Shown here: positions 29,098 through 39,930 of the stretch, one piece after another
How positions within the stretch are numbered: the first letter of the stretch is position 1
Layout of the letters: every line of letters begins with the position of its first letter
Source: Pseudomonas fragi
Lineage (GTDB): Bacteria > Pseudomonadota > Gammaproteobacteria > Pseudomonadales > Pseudomonadaceae
Assembly (NCBI RefSeq): GCF_025426255.1
Contig: NZ_CP104861.1
Coordinates: 1,302,001 to 1,366,000, forward strand
DNA: 64,000 bases
Reading direction: 5' to 3'
Made by a program: the position numbers and the translations under genes
The notes under the pieces: model-generated
Databases searched by the model: none
What the model was told of the DNA's origin: nothing
Seen by the model: the letters and a program-made list of their open reading frames with translations, nothing else

Positions 29098-29676
29098 TTA
29101 GGGAATATCGACGCCTTCGGCGAGCAGCATGCTTACCAGGCGAATCAGCGGCAGGCCGACCAGGCTGGTGGCGTCATCGCCTTCGGTGCGCTGAAACAGG
29201 CTCACGCCCAAACCTTCGGCTTTGAAGCTGCCTGCGCAGTCGTAGGGTTGTTCGGCGAGCAGGTAGCGCTCGATCTGTTCTGTGCTTAGCGTGCGCATGT
29301 GTACGGTGAAGGATATGCAGTCGGTCTGGTGGAGGCCGGTATGGCTGTTGAGCAGGCACAGGCCGGTAAGGAAGCTGACGCTGTTGCCACTGGCGTTCAT
29401 CAGTTGCTGGCGCGCCTTGTCGTGGGTGTGGGGTTTGCCTATGATCTGTCCGTCGAAAACGGCGACCTGGTCCGAACCAATAATCAGATGATTCGGATGG
29501 CTGGCAGAAAGTGCTCGGGCCTTCTCCAGAGACAGGCGCTTGACCAGCTCAATGGCGCTCTCGCCAGGGCGGTGGCTTTCGTCGATATCAGGCGAGCTGC
29601 AACTGAAAGGCAGGCGCAGGCGAGCCAGTAAATCGCGGCGATAAACCGAGCTTGAAGCAAGTAATAAAGGCAGCAT
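29098..29676 (-). CDS. maf: Maf/YceF-type nucleotide pyrophosphatase
   Basis: A 192-residue Maf protein. LLASSSVYRRDLLARL (residues ~4-19), DIDESHRPGE and IIGSDQVAVFDGQIIGKP are diagnostic. By context next to yceD it is the YceF subfamily, expected to hydrolyse 7-methyl-GTP. AGGAG lies 6 nt before ATG 29676; the longer frame upstream is not supported. Divergent from yceD. Confidence 0.9.
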   Translation of the reverse strand: MLPLLLASSSVYRRDLLARLRLPFSCSSPDIDESHRPGESAIELVKRLSLEKARALSASHPNHLIIGSDQVAVFDGQIIGKPHTHDKARQQLMNASGNSVSFLTGLCLLNSHTGLHQTDCISFTVHMRTLSTEQIERYLLAEQPYDCAGSFKAEGLGVSLFQRTEGDDATSLVGLPLIRLVSMLLAEGVDIP

Positions 29677-29743
29677 GCGCGACTCCTGTGGTGGGCCGAA
29701 GATTCTAACGGGCGCACGGGATGTCGCACAGGCACAATTTCCT

Positions 29744-29772
29744 TTGACAGGTGAGGGGGTCGTCCCTAAAAT
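29744..29772 (+). promoter_or_regulatory. Strong sigma-70 promoter of the yceD-rpmF-plsX-fab operon
   Basis: A perfect -35 (TTGACA, 29744-29749), a 17-bp spacer and TAAAAT (29767-29772). The expected start near 29779 leaves only about 3 nt before the yceD ATG at 29782, so the first cistron would be nearly leaderless. Confidence 0.8.
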
Positions 29773-29781
29773 GCTGCGCCT

Positions 29782-30309
29782 ATGTTGAATGACCCGATTC
29801 CACCTCACGTTGACCCGCGCAAATTAGCTGATCGTGGCACTACCCTTCAAGGTGAAGTGCTGCTGGCTGATTTGGAGAGACTCTGCGACCCGCTTTCCGA
29901 TACTCTCGGAACGGTCCAGGCGAAGTTTATTTTTGAACGAGATGAACGTAGATCTGTGGTCATCCACAGCTCTATCGACACCGAGGTCAAAATGGTTTGC
30001 CAGCGCTGTCTTGAGCTGGTCACCCTGCCGATCCACAGCGAGTGCAGTTATGCTGTGGTGAAAGAGGGTGCAAATACCCAGTCGTTACCGCAAGGTTATG
30101 ACGTGCTGGAACTGGGCGAAGATCCTTTGGATCTGCTGGCACTGATCGAGGAAGAGCTTTTGCTTGCCTTGCCCATTGTGCCTGCTCATCATCCGGAAGA
30201 ATGCCAGCAGCCGGCGGGTCTCGATGAGCCCGAACCGAGCGAGGACGAGGTAACGCGGTCCAACCCGTTCAGTGTATTGGCGCAGTTAAAGCGTGACCCA
30301 AACGTTTAG
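29782..30309 (+). CDS. yceD: YceD (DUF177) protein, 23S rRNA accumulation protein
   Basis: A 175-residue acidic protein with the family CxxC in CQRCLELV (~residues 74-81). It lies directly upstream of rpmF, a pairing conserved across bacteria. The family is linked to 23S rRNA maturation. The ATG (MLNDPIPPHVDPRKLADRG) agrees with other Pseudomonas copies, supporting a near-leaderless start. Confidence 0.9.
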   Translation: MLNDPIPPHVDPRKLADRGTTLQGEVLLADLERLCDPLSDTLGTVQAKFIFERDERRSVVIHSSIDTEVKMVCQRCLELVTLPIHSECSYAVVKEGANTQSLPQGYDVLELGEDPLDLLALIEEELLLALPIVPAHHPEECQQPAGLDEPEPSEDEVTRSNPFSVLAQLKRDPNV

Positions 30310-30322
30310 GAGTTAATTAATT

Positions 30323-30505
30323 ATGGCTGTTCAGCAGAACAAAAAATCCCGCTCTGCCCGTGACATGCGTCGTTCGCACGATGCTCTTTCGGCTAGCACT
30401 CTGTCTGTAGAAAAAACCACCGGTGAAATTCACCTGCGTCACCACGTATCGCCAGAAGGCGTATACCGTGGTCGTAAAGTGATCGACAAGGGCGCTGACG
30501 AGTAA
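30323..30505 (+). CDS. rpmF: 50S ribosomal protein L32
   Basis: A 60-residue basic ribosomal protein beginning [20 protein letters not shown]. No cysteines, so this is the zinc-independent form. AGGAG precedes the ATG. Second gene of the yceD operon. Confidence 0.96.
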   Translation: MAVQQNKKSRSARDMRRSHDALSASTLSVEKTTGEIHLRHHVSPEGVYRGRKVIDKGADE

Positions 30506-30509
30506 TCAC

Positions 30510-31520
30510 TTGTCCGCTCAGGTCATCGCGATCGACGCAATGGGCGGGGACTTCGGTCCCCGCAGCATTGTTCAGGCCTGTATTGCCTGCCTGTCTGCAA
30601 CTCCCTCGTTACACCTGACCCTCGTCGGTCAACCCTCCGTACTTGAAGCTCTGATCGCCGGCCATTCGGCTGTGGATCGCTCGCGCCTGACAATTACCCC
30701 AGCTTCAGAAGTGATTGCCATGAATGAGCGGCCTTCGCATGCCTTGCGTAGCAAGCCGGACTCGTCCATGCGTGTTGCGTTGGAGCTGTTGCGTGATGGC
30801 AAGGTGCAAGCTTGTGTGAGCTCCGGTAACACCGGTGCGCTGATGGCGTTGTCCCGGTATGTGCTCAAGACCTTGCCGGGAATTGATCGTCCGGCGATGG
30901 TGGCGGCGGTTCCGACCCAGACTGGCTACTGTCAGTTATTGGACTTGGGCGCGAATGTCGATTGCACGGCCGCGCAGTTATTCCAGTTTGCGGTGATGGG
31001 GTCTGTGGCGGCGCAGGCGCTGGGTGTTCTGCGTCCGCGGGTTGCCTTGCTCAATATCGGCACCGAAGACGTCAAGGGTAACCAGCAGGTCAAGGAGGCC
31101 GCGGCGTTATTGCAGGCGGCGCCGGGGCTGCATTACATCGGTTTTGTCGAGGGCGACGGGGTGTACCGTGGCGAAGCAGATGTGGTGGTGTGCGACGGTT
31201 TTGTCGGCAACATCATGCTCAAATCCAGCGAAGGCCTGGCGACGATGATTTCCAGTCGGCTTGAGGCAGTGTTCAGGCGTAACCTGTTCAGTCGCTGCGT
31301 AGGGATGCTGGCGTTGCCGTTGATGCGGCGTTTGCAGGCCGACCTTGCACCGGCGCGGCATAATGGTGCGAGCTTTCTCGGGTTGCAGGGAATTGTGGTC
31401 AAGAGTCACGGTTCGGCAGGTGCTCAGGGCTTTCAGAGTGCGATAGAGCGCGCACTGATTGAAATCCATGAAGACCTGCCAAAGCGTTTGTATGGACGCC
31501 TGGAAGGGTTGTTACCGTAG
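30510..31520 (+). CDS. plsX: Phosphate acyltransferase PlsX
   Basis: A 336-residue enzyme converting acyl-ACP to acyl-phosphate for phospholipid synthesis. The start [13 protein letters not shown] and [14 protein letters not shown] are typical. TTG 30510 is the only start giving the usual [13 protein letters not shown] beginning. It lies 4 bp after the rpmF stop, so it is coupled. Confidence 0.94.
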   Translation: MSAQVIAIDAMGGDFGPRSIVQACIACLSATPSLHLTLVGQPSVLEALIAGHSAVDRSRLTITPASEVIAMNERPSHALRSKPDSSMRVALELLRDGKVQACVSSGNTGALMALSRYVLKTLPGIDRPAMVAAVPTQTGYCQLLDLGANVDCTAAQLFQFAVMGSVAAQALGVLRPRVALLNIGTEDVKGNQQVKEAAALLQAAPGLHYIGFVEGDGVYRGEADVVVCDGFVGNIMLKSSEGLATMISSRLEAVFRRNLFSRCVGMLALPLMRRLQADLAPARHNGASFLGLQGIVVKSHGSAGAQGFQSAIERALIEIHEDLPKRLYGRLEGLLP

Positions 31521-31646
31521 GCGTTTTACCGGGCGGGTGCTTAAATGTGACCGCTTGGTCTAATCAGCCATCCAACTGTCAGTTTCTTGCGTCCACCTCG
31601 GTAGGACGTCAATTCTCCGACGACAAGATTATTAGGGGCTTGTTAC

Positions 31647-32585
31647 ATGTCTACATCCCTCGCATTCGTCTTTCCAGGGCAGGGTTCGCAGTCCCTCGGC
31701 ATGTTGGCCGAGCTGGGCGCGGAGCATCCGCTGGTCCTGGAAACATTTAAAGAAGCTTCCGATGCTCTGGGTTACGACCTGTGGGCGCTGATCCAGGAAG
31801 GTCCTGTAGAGAAGCTGAATCAAACTGATATTACCCAGCCTGCCATTCTCGCTGCCTCGATTGCCCTGTGGCGTCTGTGGTTGGCTGAAGGCGGCAAGCG
31901 CCCCGACTTCGTCGCGGGTCACAGCCTGGGCGAGTACAGCGCGCTGGTCGCTGCCGAATGCCTGACATTGGCTGAGGCGGTCAAGCTGGTTGAGCGTCGC
32001 GGCCAACTGATGCAAGAAGCGGTGCCGGCCGGGCAGGGTGCCATGGCGGCAATCCTGGGCCTGGAAGATGCTGACGTGCTGGCAGCCTGTGCCGAAGCGG
32101 CGCAAGGTGAAGTGGTCAGTGCGGTTAACTTCAACTCGCCGGGTCAGGTCGTAATTGCTGGCTCCAAAGCCGCTGTTGAGCGCGCCATGGAGCTGTGCAA
32201 GGCCAAAGGCGCCAAGCGTGCGCTGCCGTTGCCGGTGAGCGTGCCTTCGCACTGCGAGCTGATGCGTCCTGCTGCCGAGCGTTTCGCCGAGTCCATCGAA
32301 GCGATTGACTGGAAAATGCCGAGCATTGCGCTGGTGCAGAACGTCAGCGCTGCTGTGGCGGCTGACTTGCCAACCCTCAAGCGCGATTTGCTTGAGCAGC
32401 TGTACAAGCCTGTACGCTGGGTTGAGTCGGTGCAAGCATTGGCAGCCGCAGGTCCCGTTGATCTGGTTGAATGCGGCCCGGGTAAAGTCCTGGTGGGCAT
32501 CAGCAAGCGTTGCGCTGAAGGCGTAACCACTCACAATTTGAACACCCCGGATGCCTTCGCCGCTGCGCGATTGGCTCTGGCCTGA
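31647..32585 (+). CDS. fabD: Malonyl-CoA:ACP transacylase FabD
   Basis: A 312-residue enzyme supplying malonyl-ACP for fatty-acid elongation. FPGQGSQSLGM at the N-terminus and the nucleophile motif GHSLGEYSAL (~residues 92-101) are intact; NVSAAV and GPGKVLVGI are conserved later. A 126-bp gap after plsX could hold an additional promoter, but I see no convincing one. Confidence 0.96.
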   Translation: MSTSLAFVFPGQGSQSLGMLAELGAEHPLVLETFKEASDALGYDLWALIQEGPVEKLNQTDITQPAILAASIALWRLWLAEGGKRPDFVAGHSLGEYSALVAAECLTLAEAVKLVERRGQLMQEAVPAGQGAMAAILGLEDADVLAACAEAAQGEVVSAVNFNSPGQVVIAGSKAAVERAMELCKAKGAKRALPLPVSVPSHCELMRPAAERFAESIEAIDWKMPSIALVQNVSAAVAADLPTLKRDLLEQLYKPVRWVESVQALAAAGPVDLVECGPGKVLVGISKRCAEGVTTHNLNTPDAFAAARLALA

Positions 32586-32601
32586 ATCAGGAGAAGCCTG
32601 C

Positions 32602-33345
32602 ATGAGCTTGCAAGGTAAAGTTGCACTGGTAACGGGCGCTAGCCGTGGCATTGGCCAGGCTATCGCATTGGAGTTGGGTCGTCAGGGCGCCATTGTCATT
32701 GGTACTGCGACTTCGGCTGCCGGTGCCGAGCGCATTGCTGCCACCCTGAAAGAAAACGGTGTTCAGGGCACTGGCATGGAACTCAATGTCACCAGCAACG
32801 AATCGGTTGCTGCGGTGTTGGCGAGCATTCAGGAACAGTTCGGCGCGCCGGCAATCCTGGTCAATAATGCCGGTATCACCCGCGATAACCTGATGATGCG
32901 CATGAAAGATGACGAATGGCATGACGTTATCGATACCAACCTGAACAGTCTGTATCGCCTGTCCAAGGGGGTTTTGCGCGGCATGACCAAGGCCCGTTGG
33001 GGACGAATTATCAATATTGGCTCTGTTGTGGGTGCCATGGGCAACGCAGGCCAAGTAAACTACGCCGCCGCCAAGGCAGGTCTTGAAGGTTTCAGCCGTG
33101 CGCTGGCACGTGAAGTGGGCTCGCGCTCAATCACTGTCAACTCGGTGGCTCCAGGTTTTATCGATACCGATATGACCCGTGAGTTGCCACAAGCACAGCG
33201 TGACGCCTTGCAGACACAGATTCCGCTGGGCCGTTTGGGCCAGGCTCAAGAGATCGCAAACGTGGTCTCTTTCCTGGCATCTGACGGTGCAGCCTACGTG
33301 ACTGGGGCTACAATCCCAGTCAACGGCGGGATGTACATGAGTTAA
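32602..33345 (+). CDS. fabG: 3-oxoacyl-ACP reductase FabG
   Basis: A 247-residue short-chain dehydrogenase. The NADPH motif TGASRGIGQA (~residues 12-21), NNAG, catalytic serine in NIGSVVG and YAAAKAG (Y-x-x-x-K) are present. AGGAG precedes ATG 32602 by 9 nt, so the longer frame reaching back into fabD is not used. Confidence 0.96.
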   Translation: MSLQGKVALVTGASRGIGQAIALELGRQGAIVIGTATSAAGAERIAATLKENGVQGTGMELNVTSNESVAAVLASIQEQFGAPAILVNNAGITRDNLMMRMKDDEWHDVIDTNLNSLYRLSKGVLRGMTKARWGRIINIGSVVGAMGNAGQVNYAAAKAGLEGFSRALAREVGSRSITVNSVAPGFIDTDMTRELPQAQRDALQTQIPLGRLGQAQEIANVVSFLASDGAAYVTGATIPVNGGMYMS

Positions 33346-33450
33346 ATGTGACGGATTGCTTCAAAAAAATGTCATACGAGCTGTCTAAAATCCGTTATAA
33401 AGCTGCAATCTATTTATAGGCAGCCGGTTGTTGCGGTGTGAGTGCAAAGC

Positions 33451-33486
33451 TTTCAGTTGAAAAACTGAAAAGGCTTTCGATACACT
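33451..33486 (+). promoter_or_regulatory. Candidate acpP promoter overlapping an 8-bp palindrome
   Basis: TTGAAA (33457-33462), 18-bp spacer, TACACT (33481-33486), about 45 nt before the acpP ribosome site. The -35 lies inside a perfect hairpin TTTCAGTT-GAAA-AACTGAAA (33451-33470). A separate promoter for abundant ACP between fabG and acpP is common. The palindrome could be an operator or an mRNA hairpin. Confidence 0.35.
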
Positions 33487-33536
33487 TGCCCACTGGCCAG
33501 CTGCCTGAATTTGTCCATTAGGAGTGAAAACAAGGT

Positions 33537-33773
33537 ATGAGCACCATCGAAGAGCGCGTCAAGAAAATCGTTGCCGAGCAACTGGGCGTTAAAGAAGAAG
33601 AAGTGACCAATGCCGCTTCCTTCGTTGAAGACCTGGGTGCCGACTCCCTTGACACCGTTGAGCTTGTGATGGCTCTGGAAGAGGAATTCGAGACTGAGAT
33701 TCCTGACGAAGAAGCTGAAAAGATCACTACTGTACAAGCAGCTATCGATTACGTTACTAGCCACCAGGCGTAA
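33537..33773 (+). CDS. acpP: Acyl carrier protein AcpP
   Basis: A 78-residue acidic carrier. The phosphopantetheine serine is in [10 protein letters not shown] (residues ~35-44). AGGAG lies 11 nt before the ATG. Followed by a strong terminator, with fabF resuming after it. Confidence 0.97.
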   Translation: MSTIEERVKKIVAEQLGVKEEEVTNAASFVEDLGADSLDTVELVMALEEEFETEIPDEEAEKITTVQAAIDYVTSHQA

Positions 33774-33802
33774 TAGTTTGTAATCGTTGCTCGCTGTCAT
33801 GG

Positions 33803-33837
33803 AAAAACCGCACTGCCGCTCTGGCGTGCGGTTTTTT
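33803..33837. terminator. Intrinsic terminator after acpP
   Basis: Stem AAAAACCGCAC / GTGCGGTTTTT with a 12-nt loop and terminal T-run. Placed between acpP and fabF, it would let acpP be expressed well above the genes downstream. Confidence 0.85.
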
Positions 33838-33884
33838 CTTTAGGTGTGATGCAAAGTGTCGTCAATAGAATAAAGGAGAGTGCT

Positions 33885-35129
33885 GTGTCGCGTAGACGCG
33901 TCGTAGTCACCGGTATGGGGATGTTGTCGCCACTGGGTGCGGATGTACAAACCACCTGGCAAGGCATTCTGGCAGGCCGAAGTGGCATTGGTCTGATCGA
34001 ACACACGGATCTTTCTGCCTATTCCACCCGTTTTGGCGGCTCGGTACAGGGCTTTAACGTTGAGGATTACCTCTCCGTCAAAGAATCCCGAAAACTTGAC
34101 CTGTTTATTCAGTACGGTTTGGCAGCTGGGTTTCAGGCTGTGCGTAATTCCGGCCTTGAAGTAACCGACGCCAATCGTGAGCGCATCGGTGTGGCAATGG
34201 GTTCGGGTATTGGCGGTTTGACCAATATCGAAGAAACCAGCCGTACCCTGCACGAGCAAGGCCCGCGACGGATTTCTCCGTTTTTCGTGCCCGGCTCGAT
34301 CATCAATATGATTTCCGGTTTTCTGTCTATCCATCTGGGTACACAGGGGCCTAACTACGCCATTTCGACGGCCTGTACCACGGGCACGCACTGCATCGGT
34401 ATGGCCGCACGCAACATTGCTTACGGCGAAGCCGATGTAATGATTGCCGGCGGCGCCGAAATGGCTGCCTGTGGTCTGGGCATGGGCGGCTTTGGTGCCT
34501 CCCGTGCGCTGTCGACCCGCAACGACGATCCGGCTCGTGCCAGCCGTCCGTGGGACAAGGGCCGTGATGGTTTTGTGTTGTCTGACGGTGCCGGTGCGCT
34601 GGTGCTTGAAGAACTTGAGCATGCCAAGGCGCGTGGGGCGACCATCTACGCCGAGTTGATTGGTTTCGGGATGAGCGGTGACGCTTTCCACATGACCTCG
34701 CCACCGGCTGATGGTGCGGGCGCTGCTCGCTGCATCACCAATGCATTGCGCGATGCTCAGCTGAACGCTGACCAGGTGCAGTACATCAACGCCCACGGTA
34801 CTTCGACACCTACCGGTGACCTGGCAGAAGTTGCGGCAATCAAGTCGGTGTTTGGCGATCACGCCTACAAGTTGGCCGTGAGTTCGACCAAGTCCATGAC
34901 TGGTCACCTGTTGGGTGCGGCGGGCGCGGTTGAGGCGATATTCAGCGTACTGGCAATCAACAGCCAGATCGCTCCGCCGACCATCAACCTCGACGAGCCT
35001 GATGAAGGCTGCGATCTGGACTTCGTGCCGCATACCGCGCGCGAAATGCCGATCGACGTGGTGCTGTCCAACTCGTTCGGCTTTGGCGGAACTAACGGTT
35101 CGTTGGTTTTCCGTCGGTACGCCGACTGA
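33885..35129 (+). CDS. fabF: 3-oxoacyl-ACP synthase II FabF
   Basis: A 414-residue condensing enzyme. The catalytic cysteine is in STACTTGTH (~residue 163), with histidines in [11 protein letters not shown] and [15 protein letters not shown] 33885 is preceded by AAAGGAG at 6 nt and gives the usual [12 protein letters not shown] start. Confidence 0.95.
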   Translation: MSRRRVVVTGMGMLSPLGADVQTTWQGILAGRSGIGLIEHTDLSAYSTRFGGSVQGFNVEDYLSVKESRKLDLFIQYGLAAGFQAVRNSGLEVTDANRERIGVAMGSGIGGLTNIEETSRTLHEQGPRRISPFFVPGSIINMISGFLSIHLGTQGPNYAISTACTTGTHCIGMAARNIAYGEADVMIAGGAEMAACGLGMGGFGASRALSTRNDDPARASRPWDKGRDGFVLSDGAGALVLEELEHAKARGATIYAELIGFGMSGDAFHMTSPPADGAGAARCITNALRDAQLNADQVQYINAHGTSTPTGDLAEVAAIKSVFGDHAYKLAVSSTKSMTGHLLGAAGAVEAIFSVLAINSQIAPPTINLDEPDEGCDLDFVPHTAREMPIDVVLSNSFGFGGTNGSLVFRRYAD

Positions 35130-35947
35130 TGCAAAGCTGGGTCGACGGTCAACCGGCGAACGCTCTGGCGTCGCTTAAAGACCGTGGGCTGGCCTACGGC
35201 GATGGTCTATTCGAGACCATCGCGGTCAAGGCTGGCGCGCCGTTGTTGCTGGAGCTGCATTTGCAGCGTCTGGCGCAGGGCTGTTCCCGGTTGGCAATTG
35301 TTGCGGATCAACCCTTGATCCGCAGCGAATTGCTGGCTTATGCGCAAGCGATGGGCGAGGGCGTCCTCAAGCTCATCCTGACCCGTGGCGATAGCCTGCG
35401 TGGTTATGGCGCGTCCCCCGAGGCTTTACCTCGAAGAATCCTGCAAGCCAGTCCGGCTGCTGCTTACCCTGAGGCCTATGCGCTGCAAGGTATTGCGCTA
35501 TTTGACTGTGCCACCCGTTTGGCCGAGCAACCGCTGTTGGCGGGGCTCAAACATCTCAATCGACTCGAACAGGTAATAGCGCGCTCCGAATGGCAAGACC
35601 CGGCCTACGCCGAGGGCTTGATGCGCGACACCTCGGGGCGGGTGATCGAAGGTGTATTCAGCAATTTGTTTATGGTGCGCGACGGGGCTCTGCTGACCGC
35701 CGACCTGCACCGCTGTGGCGTGGCAGGCGTGATGCGGGCCGCACTGCTGGCCGAGGCCGAGCGTCTGGGCATCCCTTGTCATGTCACTGACATCAGCCTT
35801 GCGCAACTGCAGCAGGCCGATGAAATCTTCCTCTGTAACAGCGTGTATGGCGTTTGGCCCGTACGTGCATATGCAGACCTGAGCTGGCCGGTGGGGCCAC
35901 TCACCCGTAAACTGCAAGGCATTGCTCGCACCCTATTGGATGTTTGA
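35129..35947 (+). CDS. pabC: Aminodeoxychorismate lyase PabC
   Basis: A 272-residue PLP enzyme of the branched-chain aminotransferase fold, forming p-aminobenzoate for folate. The PLP lysine is in LKHLNRLEQV (~residue 140) and GRVIEGVFSNLF is conserved. The start overlaps the fabF stop (TGATG). The fabF-pabC-mltG-tmk-holB order is conserved in gammaproteobacteria. Confidence 0.92.
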   Translation: MQSWVDGQPANALASLKDRGLAYGDGLFETIAVKAGAPLLLELHLQRLAQGCSRLAIVADQPLIRSELLAYAQAMGEGVLKLILTRGDSLRGYGASPEALPRRILQASPAAAYPEAYALQGIALFDCATRLAEQPLLAGLKHLNRLEQVIARSEWQDPAYAEGLMRDTSGRVIEGVFSNLFMVRDGALLTADLHRCGVAGVMRAALLAEAERLGIPCHVTDISLAQLQQADEIFLCNSVYGVWPVRAYADLSWPVGPLTRKLQGIARTLLDV

Positions 35948-35950
35948 TTC

Positions 35951-37045
35951 GTGAAACGTAAATTCTTGGTGCTGCTGGAGACAGGTCTGGTGCTGGCGGG
36001 CTTGTTGCTGGGCGCTAGCGCCTGGAAGCTCAATTCGGCGCTGGAACAACCGCTCAACCTGACGCAGGAACAATTACTCGACGTACCGGCAGGCGCCACG
36101 CCGACCGGCACGTTCAATCGTCTGGAAGCTGACGACACCCTGCGCGATGCCTTTTGGCTGCGCTTGTACTGGCGCTTCAACCTCGAAGGCCAGCCCTTGC
36201 ACAGCGGCGAATACCGTATGACCCCGGGCATGACCGCCCAGGACCTGATCGGCCTGTGGCAGCGTGGCGAAGTGGTGCAATACAGCCTGACTCTGGTTGA
36301 AGGCTGGAACTTTCGCCAGGTGCGCAGCGCTTTGGCCAAGCATGAAAAAATCGAGCAGACCCTCGACGGCCTGAGCGATAGCGAAGTCATGGCGAAACTG
36401 GGTCATGGTGGCGAATTCCCTGAAGGTCGATTCTTTCCTGACACCTATCGCTTTGTGCGCGGCATGACCGATGCCCAACTGCTGGAAAAAGCCTACGACC
36501 GTCTGGATAAAGTGCTGGCCCAGGAATGGGCGCAGCGTGACCCGGATGTGCCCTATGCCAATCCTTATCAGGCGCTGATCATGGCTTCCCTGGTAGAAAA
36601 GGAAACTGGAGTGCCGCAAGAGCGTGGGCAAATTGCCGGGGTTTTTGTGCGCCGGATGAAAATCGGCATGCCGCTGCAAACCGATCCTACGGTGATCTAT
36701 GGTCTGGGCGAACGTTACAACGGCAAGCTGACCCGAGCTCATTTGCGCGAGCCGACGCCGTACAACACCTACACCATTCCTGGCCTGCCGCCGACACCGA
36801 TTGCGATGGTCGGACGTGAAGCCATTCATGCCGCCTTGCACCCGGTCGGGGGCACCAGCTTGTACTTTGTGGCCAAGGGCGATGGTAGCCATACGTTTTC
36901 CGATGACCTGGATGCGCACAACAATGCGGTGCGCGAATTCCAGATCAAGCGTCGGGCCGATTACCGTTCGAGCCCTGCGCCGACCCCTGCGCCCGAACCG
37001 GCGAGCACCCCGGTCGAGCCGCAAGGCCCGAAAGACACTGATTAA
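35951..37045 (+). CDS. mltG: Endolytic peptidoglycan transglycosylase MltG
   Basis: The product is 364 residues. One N-terminal membrane segment (~5-25) is followed by the YceG domain. The catalytic glutamate is in ASLVEKETGVPQERG (~residue 215), with MPLQTDPTVIYG just after. A proline-rich tail closes the protein. Terminates nascent glycan strands in the periplasm. GTG start 3 bp after pabC. Confidence 0.93.
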   Translation: MKRKFLVLLETGLVLAGLLLGASAWKLNSALEQPLNLTQEQLLDVPAGATPTGTFNRLEADDTLRDAFWLRLYWRFNLEGQPLHSGEYRMTPGMTAQDLIGLWQRGEVVQYSLTLVEGWNFRQVRSALAKHEKIEQTLDGLSDSEVMAKLGHGGEFPEGRFFPDTYRFVRGMTDAQLLEKAYDRLDKVLAQEWAQRDPDVPYANPYQALIMASLVEKETGVPQERGQIAGVFVRRMKIGMPLQTDPTVIYGLGERYNGKLTRAHLREPTPYNTYTIPGLPPTPIAMVGREAIHAALHPVGGTSLYFVAKGDGSHTFSDDLDAHNNAVREFQIKRRADYRSSPAPTPAPEPASTPVEPQGPKDTD

Positions 37046-38669
<1,624 letters not shown>

Positions 38670-38701
38670 TTTGACTGAATTGATAAACAGGTAATTTTTG
38701 T

Positions 38702-39484
38702 ATGCTGGTTGACTCCCATTGCCATCTCGATCGTCTTGATCTGAGCGCCCATGACGGCTCGCTGGACGCCGCCCTTGAAGCTGCGCGCCAGCGTGGTGTC
38801 GGGCATTTCCTGTGTATCGGGGTAAGCGCCGACAACGCGGCCGATGTCAAAGCCCTGACCGATCGGTATGCCGATGTAGATTGTTCGGTGGGCGTCCACC
38901 CGCTGGATGTCCAGCCGGGTGCGGCGCCAGCGCTGGACTGGCTGCTGGGCGAGTTGAATCACCCACGGGTGGTGGCGATTGGTGAGACGGGACTGGACTA
39001 CCACTACGAGCCCGAAGCTGGCGAGTTGCAGCAATTGTCGTTTCGGGTGCATCTGGAGGCGGCTCAACAGACCGGCAAGCCGGTAGTGATTCATACCCGT
39101 GGTGCTCGCGCCGATACACTGACCATGCTGCGTGAGGCGGCATTGCCCCAGGCCGGTGTGCTGCACTGCTTCACTGAAGACTGGGACATGGCCAAGGCCG
39201 CGCTGGACATGGGCTATTACATCTCGTTGTCGGGGATCGTAACCTTCCGCAACGCCGACGCCCTGCGCGATGTGGCCCGTCAGGTGCCCGCCGATCGCTT
39301 GCTGGTCGAGACCGATTCGCCTTACCTGGCCCCGATTCCGTATCGTGGCAAACCGAACCTGCCGCAGTACGTACGTGAAGTGGCCGAGTTTCTGGCTATG
39401 TTGCGCGGTGAGTCCTACGAACGTTTTGCCGAGCAGACTACAGAAAACTTCAAGCGCCTGTTTCCGCTGGCACGAGTCGGATAA
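38702..39484 (+). CDS. tatD: TatD-family metal-dependent DNase/hydrolase
   Basis: A 260-residue TIM-barrel hydrolase. Metal ligands are in DSHCHLD (residues ~3-9), GETGLDYHY, HTRGA, HCFTED and ETDSPYLAP. The family includes 3'-5' exonucleases used in DNA repair and quality control. The downstream sequence is a REP-like repeat. Confidence 0.92.
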   Translation: MLVDSHCHLDRLDLSAHDGSLDAALEAARQRGVGHFLCIGVSADNAADVKALTDRYADVDCSVGVHPLDVQPGAAPALDWLLGELNHPRVVAIGETGLDYHYEPEAGELQQLSFRVHLEAAQQTGKPVVIHTRGARADTLTMLREAALPQAGVLHCFTEDWDMAKAALDMGYYISLSGIVTFRNADALRDVARQVPADRLLVETDSPYLAPIPYRGKPNLPQYVREVAEFLAMLRGESYERFAEQTTENFKRLFPLARVG

Positions 39485-39488
39485 TTCT

Positions 39489-39580
39489 GTAGCCGCTGCC
39501 GCAGGCTGCGACAAGGGCCGCAGGACCTTCGCGAATGGCGGCCCCCTGCGGGCCCGATCGCAGCCGGCGGCAGCGGCTAC
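39489..39580. repeat. REP-like repeat, family GTAGCCGCTG
   Basis: A 92-bp element with arms GTAGCCGCTGCCG / CGGCAGCGGCTAC, closely similar to 50712-50800. Directly downstream of tatD. With the sRNA at 39607-39724 it accounts for most of the 446-bp gap before the TetR gene; the remainder (39740-39930) holds only the upstream regions of rgsA and the TetR gene. Confidence 0.7.
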
Positions 39581-39606
39581 ATTTAAGGCATGCGGCATAT
39601 TTTTAA

Positions 39607-39724
39607 AGCAAAAAAAACCCGGGCTCTGGGGAATCCGGGTTAAGACCATTAGGAGTAAAACAGTGGCACGCACTCCGTTGGTGCCAATATCGGCGAAACA
39701 CTTTGGGGGGGATGTTGCGCCGAC
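39607..39724 (-). ncRNA. rgsA: Small regulatory RNA RgsA (P16)
   Basis: A leftward transcription unit of about 115-120 nt without an ORF. It ends at a stem AACCCGG/CCGGGTT (39616-39641) whose T-run lies only on the minus strand, so this terminator serves leftward transcription. It starts just after a stationary-phase (RpoS)-type -10, CAATACTTAA read leftward. In P. aeruginosa the RpoS-dependent, Gac-influenced sRNA RgsA (PA2958.1) maps to this same tatD/TetR gap. I identify it by position, size, terminator and promoter type; no alignment was possible. Confidence 0.7.
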
Positions 39725-39727
39725 ATG

Positions 39728-39738
39728 TTAAGTATTGG
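39728..39738 (-). promoter_or_regulatory. RpoS-type -10 element of rgsA
   Basis: CCAATACTTAA read leftward resembles the sigma-S extended -10 (CTATACTTAA). No good -35 lies upstream, as expected for sigma-S promoters. Confidence 0.55.
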
Positions 39739-39930
39739 TCAGCTTTGTCGAACGTCCAGTCAGGATTGATCGTTTTTTAAACAGATTTGGAATACCCGAG
39801 CTTCGCTTGAGTGCTCACTTTCCCTTGGGTAAATCGTTTGAACGTATCGATATGCAGGATGATCCGTGCAATTTAGCGTGACTAATGCATAATACTCCGC
39901 TTCTATTTTGACCCAAACAGACCTTTTCTT

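Noticed and set aside
39663..39731. A 22-codon rightward frame with AGGAG ribosome site and GTG start (MARTPLVPISAKHF...)
   Set aside because: It lies exactly antisense to the RgsA small RNA, whose terminator and promoter explain the sequence better.
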